Shown here: positions 8,880 through 18,326 of the stretch, piece by piece | Layout of the letters: every line of letters starts with the position of its first letter | How positions within the stretch are numbered: position 1 is the first letter of the stretch | NCBI GenBank assembly: GCA_038380435.1 | Contig: JAWZYU010000027.1 | Coordinates: forward strand, 1,733,156 to 1,797,155 | DNA: 64,000 bases | Source of the DNA: Ryuthela nishihirai | Lineage: Eukaryota; Arthropoda; Arachnida; Araneae; Heptathelidae | Reading direction: 5' to 3' | Notes under the pieces: generated by a model | What the model was told of the DNA's origin: nothing | What the model saw: the letters and a program-made list of their open reading frames with translations, nothing else | Database searches by the model: none | Program-made: the position numbers and the translations under genes

Positions 8880-8990
8880 CTGTAAGGATGGCAGGACCTA
8901 GGTAGAAAAATAGCACAACATCCATGCCTTACCGGGGGTTCGAACCCTGATCCCTTAGATCAGTGCGCTAACCACTTGGCCACGGGACGG
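8880..8990 (-). mobile_element. SINE-A, 5' half of the copy split by the R1-like element
   Basis: It begins at consensus TGTGAGGATGGCAGGACC (here TGTAAGGATGG) and runs to the tRNA-like head. The inverted B box GGTTCGAACCC lies at about 8938, and the inverted A box CTAACCACTTGGCCACGG at about 8969. It continues the copy whose 3' half lies at 4791-4858. Confidence 0.7.
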
Positions 8991-9400
8991 CATTGAGGAT
9001 AAGACTTAGCGAAATTCTGGGAATAACTGACCCCTAATCGAGTTGTTGGGTGGAAGCACTTGAAATCACTTCTACAAAAAATGCTTCATCCCCATTCATA
9101 TATGAAGTCTCAACGCCAATAAAAAAAAGGTAAAACATTAATTACCAGATTTCTCCAGGACTATAGCAGTAAAATCAATTCTGATGCCTGGGATTCATTC
9201 CACTAATTAAAAACCTTCAATTCGAGTACCTACATCACTAGGGTAGGGCAAATATTTTAGAAATCAATATTGAATCCGGTTTGACCCTCACTTCACTGGT
9301 TGTAACAGAATTCAATACATCCATAGAAACAACATGGGATCGTTTAGGCTTAGCATATTAGTAATGGTTAACATTCCTTTTGTTAATTTGTGTCATATAA
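8991..9400. other. AT-rich unassigned sequence
   Basis: No gene or repeat family is recognised. Confidence 0.3.
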
Positions 9401-9553
9401 ATGGTCGAGTGGTGAGCGTACTCTTGCCTACTAATCAAAGGGACCTTCTTTCTTTATGTTGTTTTTCTGCTATGGTTTCACCTACCTCACATTTGTCACG
9501 TATGGCGTATTAAGCTGTGAGGCTCCTGTACTCTGGGTAAATATCTGCTTGAG
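9401..9553 (+). mobile_element. SINE-A, strongly diverged
   Basis: The head ATGGTCGAGTGGTGAGCGTA retains the A box and is followed by CTACTAATCAAAGGGACCT. The B box is lost. TTTTTCTGCT, GGCTCCTGT and CTGCTTGAGG mark the decayed body. Confidence 0.6.
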
Positions 9554-9599
9554 GAAAATTTATTAAATTAAATGTAAGAAAATCTTGTTGGGAACAGAA

Positions 9600-9805
9600 C
9601 AACGATAATCATGAACGTAGTATTTCACTGTAAGATCCGAGGGCATGTACTGTTGTAGTTTAAATACAAAGTTCATTTTGCTTAAAGAAGTAGATTAAAA
9701 ACATTTTTCAAGACATTTAGAGATTTGTCTGTAACGATTTATGCAGCCTACGGCAGAAAGCGATTTCAACCATGTCTTATAACTGCAGAAAGTCGGCTGT
9801 CATTA
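9600..9805. repeat. dispersed repeat family E, copy 3
   Basis: AATCATGAAC, GCTTAAAGAAGTAGATTA, TGTAACGAT and CCTACGGCAGAAAGCGATTT match copy 2 (3690-3870) in order and orientation. No coding frame is present. Confidence 0.5.
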
Positions 9806-9848
9806 AGAGGTCACTATAGTTTCCTTTCTGCCCAAAAGGGTCTGCTCC

Positions 9849-10185
9849 GTTGTGGCCCATGGAGGTAGGAAGATAAGAGGAGGAGCCCTAAGCACTTGAA
9901 AATGATGCTACGGCAGCCATGTGTTCTATTCAAAACATTGATCAGTAGTTACTCACCTATACTAATTTTTGTCGACATTTGTATTTTGGCAGCCTGTTCA
10001 GCTTACGGCTGCACGAATCGCACAGTAAAACTAAGTGTAAGTAGGCTTGATTGCAGCGGCAGACGGTTTGTTTTGAATGCAACAACATGGCTACCGCAAT
10101 GCTGCGTAAGCATCATTTTCCTTCCACAGGGAAAGCGCGTTAGGGCGTCTCCTTATCTTCCTACCTCCATGATGTGGCCTATGGC
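9849..10185. repeat. imperfect inverted repeat, ~90-108-bp arms
   Basis: The left arm (about 9849-9938) contains CATGGAGGTAGGAAGATAAG, GCCCTAA, GAAAATGATGCT, AGCCATGT and ATTCAAAACA. The right arm (about 10078-10185) contains the same phrases in reverse complement and reverse order. The 140-bp interior holds a THAP-like exon fragment. It could be a decayed DNA-transposon end pair or an inverted duplication of a promoter/first exon. Confidence 0.6.
9993..10036 (+). pseudogene. THAP-like domain N-terminal exon fragment
   Basis: A GGCAG acceptor-like site precedes, and an exact GTAAGT donor follows, a short frame reading CSAYGCTNRTVKLS. The C-x4-C spacing with the CSAYGC-TNR wording is typical of the start of a THAP zinc finger, a DNA-binding domain of P-element-like transposases and host proteins. 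The rest of the domain is not found downstream. Either the exon is isolated from its gene or this is a decayed transposon copy. Related fragments lie at 10312 and 17261. Confidence 0.4.
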
Positions 10186-10311
10186 ACTGTTGCCAGAGCT
10201 GTCTGTAGTTTATTAGATAAGACTAGAGACCCTATATAGGTAGAGGTTGGCCATCTCAAAATTGGACGCCATGTTTTGTCGTCACTCGGATTGTTTAGCG
10301 TGCATAGTTGA

Positions 10312-10424
10312 ATGGTATTGCACGGTACTTATGGATTGCGGAAAAGGGTACGGTAATATTTGATACAGATTTCAGTTCTCACGATTGGAGGCACTTTAAA
10401 AAACGGCTAAAAAAGGAAAAGTAA
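10312..10424 (+). pseudogene. degenerate THAP-like start (left half of inverted locus)
   Basis: It lies 30 bases after the shared CGCCATGTTTTGTCGT block, as the right-half THAP start lies downstream of its own block. An ATG at 10312 is followed, after a frame change, by closely spaced Cys codons and then a frame reading FDTDFSSHDWRHFKKRLKK up to a stop at 10422. The aromatic/basic pattern is compatible with the W-containing part of a THAP finger, but the alignment is loose. It is best treated as a broken relic. Confidence 0.25.
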
Positions 10425-10689
10425 ATTTCAGGGCTTTCAACTTGGTTCTATATACCATTTTTGTGACTAACCGGGAACAGATTAAATTTAGGTTTTGACC
10501 GATGGATGAACCTTCCTTCTATAGAATTTTTTTCCATAGGTAGCCGTGGATGAGCTGTGTCCTTGTGGCACTGTCTTGCCACGCCGTAGGTAGTGGTGAT
10601 CATGGCATTCTCACCATAGATGGAGTGCAGCGATATGTTGCGGTACATCTCGGACTTGCCTCTGTTTATTATCTTCTCCGTCTGTAGAT
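10425..10689. other. unassigned sequence
   Basis: A 66-codon minus-strand frame (10448-10648) has no domain that I recognise. The block is less AT-rich than the D repeats that follow. It may be part of the same multicopy locus. Confidence 0.25.
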
Positions 10690-11277
10690 ATCGAACTTTT
10701 TTTGTTTATACAGATGAATAAAAAATTCTTTTTGTGTCAGATAGGTATTAATGATATATTACAATTTGCATTTTTCGAATCTCCCAAAAGGTATAAAGTT
10801 ATCTCTAACGGTGGAAAAATTTGAAAATTCCAATATATCAAATGAATATCCCAAACGATGTAATTACGTTAGAAGATTGAAATTTTGGTGTTGAAATGTG
10901 AAGGTTACGAAGTTAGCATTGGCAACAGTCACTTGACCTTTTAGACCCATGGGGGAGGTGAATGAAACTTTTTTTTTAACAGAAAATTGTATGTTTTCAG
11001 AGATAAATGAAAAATTCTTTTTGGTTCTGACAGGTATTGATGAAATATTACAATTTGCATTTTTCGAATTTCCCAAAAGCTAAAATTGTGCTCTCTAACG
11101 ATGGAAAAAATTGAAAAATCATAAAATTTAAAACGAATATTGCAAACGATATAGTTATGCAAAAAATTTCACATTTTGTTGGTGGAACAGTCTTGAAAAT
11201 TCCATTGACAATAATGAGTTAACCCTAAGCCCAAGGTAGGTAAGAAACGGAACGGTTTTGTTTTAAGAGATAATTGG
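10690..11277. repeat. D-family tandem repeats, two diverged ~285-bp units
   Basis: The order GATAAATGAAAAATTCTTTTT, TTGATGAAATATTACAATTTG, CATTTTTCGAATTTCCCAAAA, CTCTAACGATGGAAAAA, CGAATATTGCAAACGAT occurs at about 10985-11210. It occurs in slightly altered form at about 10705-10930. A third unit begins near 11265 and forms the left arm of the hairpin element. The units are AT-rich and non-coding. Confidence 0.65.
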
Positions 11278-11767
11278 AAATCTCTTTTTTAGTTGGTTAC
11301 TAATGAAAGGTAATTCGCATTTTCAAAGGTAGTTTTAATTTGTATCATTAGAGATCACTAAATATCGAAACTGCAAAACTTTTAATGAATGTTTCAAGTG
11401 ATCTGTTTATGGTAGAAATTTCGTCGTGTAGAGTTCTGTTATGGTAGAAATTCCACTGACAGCATCGATCTGCGCACAATTTTCAGAGGAGCGAGAGAAA
11501 ACATAAAAAGTATTTGCCTTTTAGTTCTTAAATTTGGAAAGTTGCTTTTCTCCCGCTCCTCTGAAAATATTGCGCAGATCGGTGCTGTCAGTGGAATTTC
11601 TACCATAACAGAACTCTACACGACGAAATTTCTACCATAAACAGATCACTTGACACATTCATTAAAAGTTTTGCAGTTTCGATATTTAGTGATCTCTAAT
11701 GATGCAAATTAAAACTACCTTTGAAAATGCGAATTACCTTTCATTAGTAACCACTAAAAAGAGATTT
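11278..11767. repeat. 490-bp long hairpin, ~223-bp arms, ~44-bp loop
   Basis: The left arm 11278-11501 and right arm 11546-11767 are reverse complements at about 96 percent identity (roughly eight differences including one or two small indels). Each arm contains a D-family unit, including two direct copies of ATGGTAGAAATTTC/ATGGTAGAAATTCC. High arm identity against a background of diverged D units means the inversion is younger than the tandem duplication. Transcripts would form a long dsRNA. Confidence 0.85.
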
Positions 11768-11840
11768 ATACTAATAAATATAATAAAATACTGCTATGTG
11801 CATTTCCCCCCATCATATATTGAAAAAAAAATAAATAAAT

Positions 11841-11955
11841 AACCCCTCAAGCAGCTGCTTGTACAGAGGTTTGACAGGAGCCCGTCAGTTTATTCGCCAT
11901 AGAAGAGGTCCATGAGGATGGCAGGACCTCAGCAGAAAAACAACACGAACATTGG
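11841..11955 (-). mobile_element. SINE-A, 5' truncated
   Basis: The tail-proximal CCCCTCAAGCAGCTGCTTG and the body GACCTCAGCAGAAA are present. The copy stops at ACACGAACATTGG, before the tRNA-like head. Confidence 0.75.
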
Positions 11956-12085
11956 TAATTAAAACTTTTAAGGAGTGAAAAAGTTGGCAAAGGAAGAACT
12001 TCATTCTGTTTGAAAATGAGATTCCCATATGCGCCAGAGGCGATATGCGTTCTTCTAGTTGTTTTACACTTTCAGTACCCTATGA

Positions 12086-15000
12086 GACCTGTAAATGGTA
12101 GATAGGCGTAAACTGGAAGGAGAGCTGTGCACCAATCCCTAGTGATGATGCACAGAACCGGCCAGGTCTAGCACCTAATGTCCGACCCCGCCTTCTCGTG
12201 GTGCAGGCCGTTAGTACCTTTCAAAAGAGATATTCTCTTTTGGAAGGGAACGGAAGGGGAGGGCTGCCAGTTCAGTATGGCCTACTGATCTGGTCATCTA
12301 TGGCCACTTTTTTCTTTTTTTTCAACCCTGCTGAGGAGTGGTCAACTTCACAGGGTCCTGGTGCTGACCATTTATACCTACTAGACTGGACTTGTTTATG
12401 GATTTGAGCTTGATTATTGATCCTGGACTTGCTGCACTGGTGGGCCTCTGTTGAGGGAGAGTCTGCCGCTGTGTTTTCTGTTTGCTTCTGGGTTGCCAGC
12501 TCTAAGTGAACAGAGGCATGGGATACCTTATAACAGCTGGTGGATAATCCTAATCAGAGGGCATCGCAGGTACCTGAACCTTACTTTGCTAGTTGGGCAT
12601 CGTCAAGCCTAAACTGGAGTAATGTGTCTCAGGCAGGCCATATGGCTCTTGAAAAAGTCCACATGAAAAGGTGGTGAATGAAGTTACTACCAGCATCGGT
12701 GACTTTAGCGTTTAGCAGAGGAGGAACAGGTCTTTGTCCCATGCCTGCGATCAGGGGGCTGTTTGATATTGTTGGCCCTACCAATCTCAATAAACCTAAT
12801 TTCTTTAAAAATCCTACTAATCATTTTCTCTCTGCAGGAACGTGGAACATGAGGACATTACACAGAGATTATTCTCTTGATGTCCTCATGCAGGAATTCC
12901 AGCGCTATAACCTAGATATTCTAGGCTTGCAAGAGACCAGATGGACAGGTAAAGGTGAGATACTTAAAAATAACTTTAAATTTCTCTTTAAAGGCAGGGA
13001 GGATGGAAAGCATCACCAAGGCGTGGGTCTGCTGCTCAGCAGACATGCTAGTGATGCTCTTCTAGGATATGAGTGCATTAATGAAAGGTTTCTTACAGCA
13101 AAATTTCAGACAAGCATTAAAGACTTGAATGTTATCTGCTGTTATGCCCCCACTGAGGATGCAGATGAGGATGAGAAGGATAGGTTTTATGAACAACTTC
13201 AGGATATTTTGAATTCTGTCAAGAAAGGAGATATTACCCTTGTTCTTGGTGACTTCAATGCCAAAGTTGATACTGACTCTGATCTTTGGGGAGGGGTGAT
13301 AGGCCCTTTTGGTATTGGTAGCTGCAATGGCAATGGGCAACGTCTCCTACAGGTAAGTAAACTCAATGGTTTCAGAATAACTAACACATATTACAAACAC
13401 TGCGACATACATAAATGTTGTCGACAACACATGGGTTTCACCTAATGGGCTGCATAGGAATATAATTGATTATATATTAATTAACAGCAAATGGTCTAGT
13501 TCTGTTAGAAATACCAGGGCATATAGGGGAGCTGAAATTGGATCTGACCATTACCTTGTTAAAAGTGTCTTACAACTTAAACTTAAAAAGTGTTGTGCTA
13601 GGGTTAAAAAATTTGCCTTTAATACCGAAGCTCTGAAAGACCCAGTTATAGCTAAAGCTTACCATGATAGGTTACTTAGTCATTATGACAGTCATGGTTT
13701 GCTTAATACTGAAGTTGAGGAAGAATGGGGCCATTTTAAACAGGTTTTTTTGGAAACTAACAGTACTCTTTTAAGAATTAAGGAGCAGAGGAGGTAGAAT
13801 TATTTGAGTGATAAGTCACTTGAGCTTATTTCAGAAAGAAGGAACTGCAGGAATGTTCTTAATCAGTACCCTACTAGTCCTAATAGAAAGGATTACAGAG
13901 AGCTTAAAAAACGTGTAAAGGATCAGTTAGCTACTGATAAGAATCTTTGGCTTGATGGTTTGGCTGACAAAGCCGAGGAAGCAGTTAGACAGCACAACAG
14001 CAGAGAGCTGTACCAGATAGTTAATGTTTTGTGTGGTAGAAAACGGACAGGTATACAGGGATTGAAGGATAAACAAGGTAAGGTTATAGAAGGGGAGGAT
14101 TCTGTCATTACTAGGTGGGCTGAGCATTTCAGTGATGTTCTAAACAATGTGGTTAGTTCTACTCCCATTGTTTGTAATGATGATAGATGCATTGGCAGCT
14201 TTAATGTTGGCCCTCTAACACAATCTGAAGTTATTTTGGCTATCTCTAAACTTAAACTTCATAAATCCTTAGGGGTAGATGAAATTACTACAGAAATGCT
14301 CAGAGCTGGGAATGTTTCGGTTACCACTTGGATGATTGAAATTTTGAATAACTTTTATGATAAAGGCATGGTTCCTAAAGATTTCACGAGAGCTATTATT
14401 ATCCCTATTTTCAAAAAAAAAGGTGATCGTAGTTCTTGTGATAACTATAGGGGTATCAGCCTACTCTCTGTTCCAGGTAAAGTTCCTTCCATGATTGTGC
14501 TTAATAGAATTAAGAATCTGGTTGACAGGCAATTGCGTGATGAGCAATGTGGATTCAGAAGTGGTAGGGGATGTGTAGATCAGATATTTTCACTTAGGCA
14601 GATTCTTGAGAAATGTTTAGAGTTTCAGAAACCTTTGGTTGCTAGCTTTGCTGATTTCAAAAAGGCTTTCGACTCTGTTGATCGTCATAATTTGTGGTTG
14701 ATTGTGAGATCATATGGTATACCAGACAAGTTAGTTAACATAATGAAAGCTCTCTATAATAACACTGAGTCATGTGTGAGAGTTGATAAGTCTTGTAGCA
14801 ATTGGTTTAGCATTACGTCTGGTGTTCGACAAGGGTGCATTTTGTCTCCTTTTCTCTTTAGTTTGGTTGTTGATTATGTTATGCGAAATTCACTTTAAGG
14901 GAAAGATTTTGGCCTTAATTGGGCTGGAGATACGAAAATTTCTGATTTAGATTATGCTGATGATTTAGCCCTTTTGGCAAATGATGTTGATGAGATGAAC

Positions 15001-15750
15001 TCTTTCATTCGAGCTTTTGATGCGACTGGTAGAGAGTAGGTTTGGTTATAAACAGAGAGAAAACTAAAGTGATGAAAATTGGTCAGGCAGGTTGTGATTC
15101 AGTTAATCTGAATGGTTGCAGTCTTGAGCAGGTGTCACAGTTTAAATACCTTGGGAGCTATGTAACTGATACTGGTGATGTGCGGCATGAGATTAACAGA
15201 CGAATAGGGATTGCTGCCGGGACTTTTAAGAATCTATGGAGATTGTGTAGAAATAGGTGTATACACCTAAAGACTAAAATTGGACTGTATAATAGTTTGG
15301 TTCTTTCTAGGGTTAGTTATGGTAGTGAAACTTGGACACTTTGTAAACAAGATAACAGGAAACTAGATGCTTTTGATTCTAGATGCTTGCGCAGTATCTT
15401 GGGCATTAGGTGTTTTAACTTTGCAACTAATGATGAGGTTAGGAAAAGGAGTTGGCAACCTCCTTTAAGCAGCTTATTGTGCAGAGAGAGACTCCGCTGG
15501 TTTGGCCATGTTGCCCGTATGGATAATTATAGATTGGCGAATAGGGTTATGAACAGTGTGCCTAGAGGCCTCAGAAGAAGGGGGAGACCTAGGATGCGGT
15601 GGGCAGACAATGTGAAACAGGACCTTGTTAGAATTGGTGTGCAGTGGCCGGATGCAGTAGATGTAGCTCAGGACAGATATGCTTGGAGAATTAAACTGCG
15701 CGGTCTGGTTGGACCTCTGTAGCCCATGGCTGCTTGAGGATGATGATGAT
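12086..15750 (+). mobile_element. RTE-like non-LTR retrotransposon, full length but inactivated
   Basis: It is flanked by an exact 11-bp duplication GTACCCTATGA at 12075-12085 and 15751-15761. The 3' end is a short GAT repeat, a tail type typical of RTE-like elements. The copy has a ~750-bp 5' region, endonuclease and reverse transcriptase coding sequence, and almost no 3' UTR. It is inserted into the D-family/THAP inverted locus. The intact duplication and end structure define the element boundaries well. Confidence 0.85.
12839..15722 (+). pseudogene. RTE-like endonuclease/reverse transcriptase, broken
   Basis: The first frame (open from 12678) gives the APE-type endonuclease: GTWNMRT at about 12839, LQETRW, and GDFNAK at about 13249. 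A frameshift near 13410-13430 moves the rest of the endonuclease (SDH at 13543-13551) to the next frame. A TAG at 13795 and a TAA at 14896 interrupt that frame. Between them lie RT motifs FADFKKAFD and SGVRQGCILSP, and after the TAA the catalytic YADD at 14953-14964. A second frameshift at 15031-15036 leads to the C-terminal part (15042-15722), with the ETWTL...RRGRPRMRW region usual in this group. There are four lesions in total. Proteins of this type are often labelled craniofacial development protein 2-like in arthropod annotations. Confidence 0.9.
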
Positions 15751-15769
15751 GTACCCTATGACAGTGGAA

Positions 15770-16030
15770 ATTTGAACTACCCTATAATTGAGAAAATAAA
15801 CTCTTAGTATTTTATTAGTACCTGTAATGTGCAAAAAAATGTTTTTCATTTATCCCTTAAAGCAGAAAAGTTGCATTTTACCAACGAGACAAGTCATTAC
15901 TATTAGTGTAAACCACTTGATCATTACACTCTATGACCAAAAATTGAAGTTTCTAGCAAAAACAGATCGTTTGCAATATTTATTGAAAGATTTGGTGTTT
16001 TCCAGCTTTTTCCGCTAGACGTCGCCTTTC
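15770..16030 (+). repeat. D-family unit, inverted relative to 10690-11277
   Basis: AAACAGATCGTTTGCAATAT, ATTGAAAGATTTGGTGTTTTC and GAAGTTTCTA align with the right arm of the 490-bp hairpin. It is also a diverged direct repeat of 16630-16900: both end in a TTTTCC-CTTTTCC-CGCTAGA phrase. Confidence 0.5.
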
Positions 16031-16137
16031 GAGTTTTTATTTACCGCCTTTCGCACTCTTTAACACTGGAAATTCCAACTGATGGGGATTCGAAAAACAT
16101 AAATATTAAGATTTTTGTGGAAAGAAATTTGGTCGAA

Positions 16138-16215
16138 ATACGGGATTCGAACCCGCATCTCTCCAGAAACATGCCAGAGTATTCTAACCTGTTGAACTAA
16201 CGCCGGCTCTTTACA
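16138..16215 (-). mobile_element. tRNA-like SINE head (SINE-C), minus orientation
   Basis: The reverse complement shows an A-box-like TTAGTTCAACAGGTTAGAAT and the B box GGGTTCGAATCC with a pairing T-stem (GCGGG/CCCGT). The acceptor stem does not pair, so it is not a functional tRNA. An almost identical head lies inverted at 16460-16530. Confidence 0.5.
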
Positions 16216-16216
16216 C

Positions 16217-16306
16217 AAGAAAACATTTGTTGATTTACAGACGTTTGCATTTATACAAGTAACGCTGGGATTATGAAATACTGTTTAAGTCATTAATAAC
16301 GCTAAA
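16217..16306 (+). repeat. ~88-bp direct repeat X, copy 1
   Basis: TTGTTGATTTACAGACGTTT and TGAAATACTGTTTAA recur in the same orientation at 16539-16625, although the adjoining tRNA-like heads are in opposite orientations. Confidence 0.6.
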
Positions 16307-16459
16307 TAGCGTGATGTGACTTCATTATTTATTTCCATCTGACTCAGAGCATTAAAAAAGAAAGAGTTGCCACTCGAGATCATAGATGGCGCCAAAGGTG
16401 ACGCCCAAAATTCACGGGAAGAATGATAATCATTATTAGTAAAAAAATTACTGAGACAA

Positions 16460-16530
16460 CATTAGTTCAACAGTTTGGAATACTCTGGCATGCTTCTGGA
16501 GAGATGCGGGTTCGAACCCGTGTGTCGGCG
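16460..16530 (+). mobile_element. tRNA-like SINE head (SINE-C), plus orientation
   Basis: TTAGTTCAACAGTTTGGAAT, then TACTCTGGCATGCTTCTGGA and the B box GGGTTCGAACCC match the reverse complement of 16138-16215 at about 90 percent. Confidence 0.5.
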
Positions 16531-16538
16531 AAATTTTT

Positions 16539-16625
16539 TTCACAAAAACGTTTATTGATTTATAGACGTTCAAACGTTTACAGGTAATGCTGAGATTTTG
16601 AAATATTGTTTAAATCAATAATATT
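16539..16625 (+). repeat. ~88-bp direct repeat X, copy 2
   Basis: It matches 16217-16306 in the same orientation, including ACGTTTATTGATTTATAGAC and GAAATATTGTTTAAATCA. Confidence 0.6.
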
Positions 16626-16629
16626 TTGT

Positions 16630-16900
16630 TAGAAAAACGAAACAATATATATTTATTTTTTGCAGGCACTATATATTGATTCGTTTATCTCTTAAAAATA
16701 GTTTCATTTTCGCACCCCCTTTTGGCTCAGACGGCAAAGCCTTGTTGCCATTGTAAACCTTCTGACCCTAACACTCTACTACCATAATTTCAGGTTTCCA
16801 GTGCAAATAGTTTGTTTGTAATATTCGTTTGAAATATTAGCATTTTCCATCTTTTCCCACCGCTAGAGGGCGCTATTAAAGCTATTGAAATTTTTCAAAA
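16630..16900 (+). repeat. D-family unit
   Basis: The reverse complement reads GATGGAAAATGCTAATATTT, CGAATATTACAAACAAACT, a GGTGCGAAAATGAAACTATT block and AAGAGATAAACGAATC. This parallels 10690-11277 in order. Confidence 0.5.
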
Positions 16901-16983
16901 TTGCAGATCGCAATATTTGTCCGACATCTATCCAACCCAAAAAGAATTTTTCACTTAGCTCTAAAAATAAAAAAATTGATTGT

Positions 16984-17056
16984 CTATAGACGGACAGACA
17001 GGTGGAAAGACAGACGGACAGACAACAGTTAACAGAGAGACGGACAGACAGACGAA
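16984..17056. repeat. degenerate (GACGGACA)-type microsatellite
   Basis: Repeated ACGGACAGAC/AGACAGACGG phrases interrupted by short variants. The 70- and 81-codon frames across it are low-complexity artefacts. Confidence 0.75.
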
Positions 17057-17179
17057 CAAGTATTGGCATAGGCAGACGACAAAGTGAAAACATTAGATCG
17101 TTTTTCAAACGAACCTTAAAAGAAATTATTTGTGGGTTTTCAGTTAGCTCGTTTCACTTTTGCAGCCAATTGCCGTCTT

Positions 17180-17261
17180 CTGACGGAATTTCTCGGAAAA
17201 AAAAATATTCTTAATTTCTTTGAGTGAAATTTTTACACCCAAATGCAGCGCAGTGAGGCAT
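17180..17261 (-). pseudogene. THAP-like domain start (right half of inverted locus)
   Basis: On the minus strand an ATG at 17261 reads MPHCAAFGCKNFTQ, close to the classical start of a THAP zinc finger (C-x4-C in a CAA-GC-N context). An in-frame TAA follows after 16 codons. Beyond it the same frame reads FFFREIPSEDGNWLQK, which resembles the F-x-FP and W part of the domain, before another stop. The shared CGCCATGTTTTGTCGT block lies about 120 bases upstream, as in the left half. It is a decayed copy of a THAP-encoding transposon or gene. Confidence 0.45.
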
Positions 17262-17528
17262 TCCTAAAATATGACAGCTTTTATAGACAAAAAAAAGTGG
17301 TAGAAATGTATATAACTATAACAACTGAGAAGTTTTAACTTGGTACATACACTAAACTCATAGGCTCTCGTCTCACGGTACGACAAAACATGGCGTTCAT
17401 AAACCACGTGACTCAATCAAAAAAGGCAGTGAATCACCGAGATAGCCAGCCTCTAACTATACATTTAACCTACTTATTATTCTACTGCATATAATTATAT
17501 ACCTTAAAAATTATATTAATTATTATAT

Positions 17529-17715
17529 ACCCCCTCAAGCAGCTGCTTGCCACAGAGGTCTGACAGGAGTCCGTCTGTTTATACGCCATAGTAGAAATTC
17601 AATGAGGAAGACAACACCTCAGATGAAAACGCACCAACAGCCACGCGTTAACCGAGACTTGAAAACAGGTCCGTTTAATTAGTAGCGAAGCACGCTAATC
17701 ATTCTACCACCTGTT
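17529..17715 (-). mobile_element. SINE-A, near full length
   Basis: The tail CCCCCTCAAGCAGCTGCTTG, body TCTGACAGGAGTCCGTCTG and a head region with inverted A-box remnants (GCTAATCATTCTACCACC) are present. The B box is degraded. Confidence 0.75.
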
Positions 17716-17983
17716 ACAAGCAGGAAAAAAAAAGCATAGCACCTATACCAAAAAATTTCTTTTGTCAAAGCTATCCATCCACTCCGTCTCGCTAGGTGCT
17801 TACTCCATAAATAATCTTCAGATCCCAGGAAATCAAAACTGGATCATTTCAATGCTCTATGCAAATCAGATACATATTCCTCTCTGAAATAAGACTCGGT
17901 TCGTTTCATAGTGGTGGCAACGGATCCCTGCATCTCGCTCTGAAGATTTTTAATAAATTAAATGGAAATGAAGAGCAAATATA
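17716..17983. other. unassigned sequence
   Basis: Nothing recognisable. Confidence 0.3.
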
Positions 17984-18042
17984 CAGTAAAGTCCCAGTTA
18001 TCCGGATTTTATGCAACTGGAATAAATAATAATAATAATAAA

Positions 18043-18214
18043 ATACCCTCTCAAGCAGCTGCTTGCCACAGAGGTCTGACAGGAGCCTGTCAGTTTATAT
18101 GCCAAAGTAGAAGGTCTGTGAGGATGGTGGGACCTCAGCAGAAAAAACGACACGAACATCCATGCCTTATCCGGTACTCGAACCCAAATCCCTTAGATCA
18201 GTAGCCACGCGGGC
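18043..18214 (-). mobile_element. SINE-A, head slightly truncated
   Basis: It has an (AAT)n tail at 18024-18042 and a complete body. The inverted B-box region CCGGTACTCGAACCC and ATCCCTTAGATCAGTAGCC are followed by an abrupt end before the A box. Confidence 0.8.
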
Positions 18215-18326
18215 AAAGATCGTAAAAGAAAAAAATCAAGACCTCCCCAATAAATTGTTCTACCAAACGTTAATTTGAAGACATACGTTTTTTAAGTGAA
18301 CAGTTTTAAGTTAATTGTGCTTTAAA

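Larger units (their letters stand above)
10241..17455. repeat. large inverted (palindromic) locus, ~7.2 kb
   Basis: Two outer blocks recur in inverted orientation. TAGAGGTTGGCCATCTC at 10241-10257 pairs with 17439-17455 (two mismatches), and ACGCCATGTTTTGTCGT at 10266-10282 pairs exactly with 17380-17396. Further in, THAP-like starts (10312 plus, 17261 minus) and the AT-rich D-family units (10690-11277 versus 15770-16030 and 16630-16900) also face each other. The right half has a ~35-base insertion between the outer blocks and several SINE-like segments. Between the halves lies an RTE-like element. This is either an inverted duplication of one multicopy sequence or a large foldback-type element. 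Confidence 0.5.

Noticed and set aside
5144..8905. Plus-strand open frames of 60-224 codons across the R1-like element
   Set aside because: All are antisense shadows of the 1208-codon ORF2 and gag tail, with no domain of their own.
16138..16530. Functional tRNA genes
   Set aside because: Internal A and B boxes are present, but acceptor stems and cloverleaf pairing fail. The same applies to the heads of SINE-A and SINE-B.
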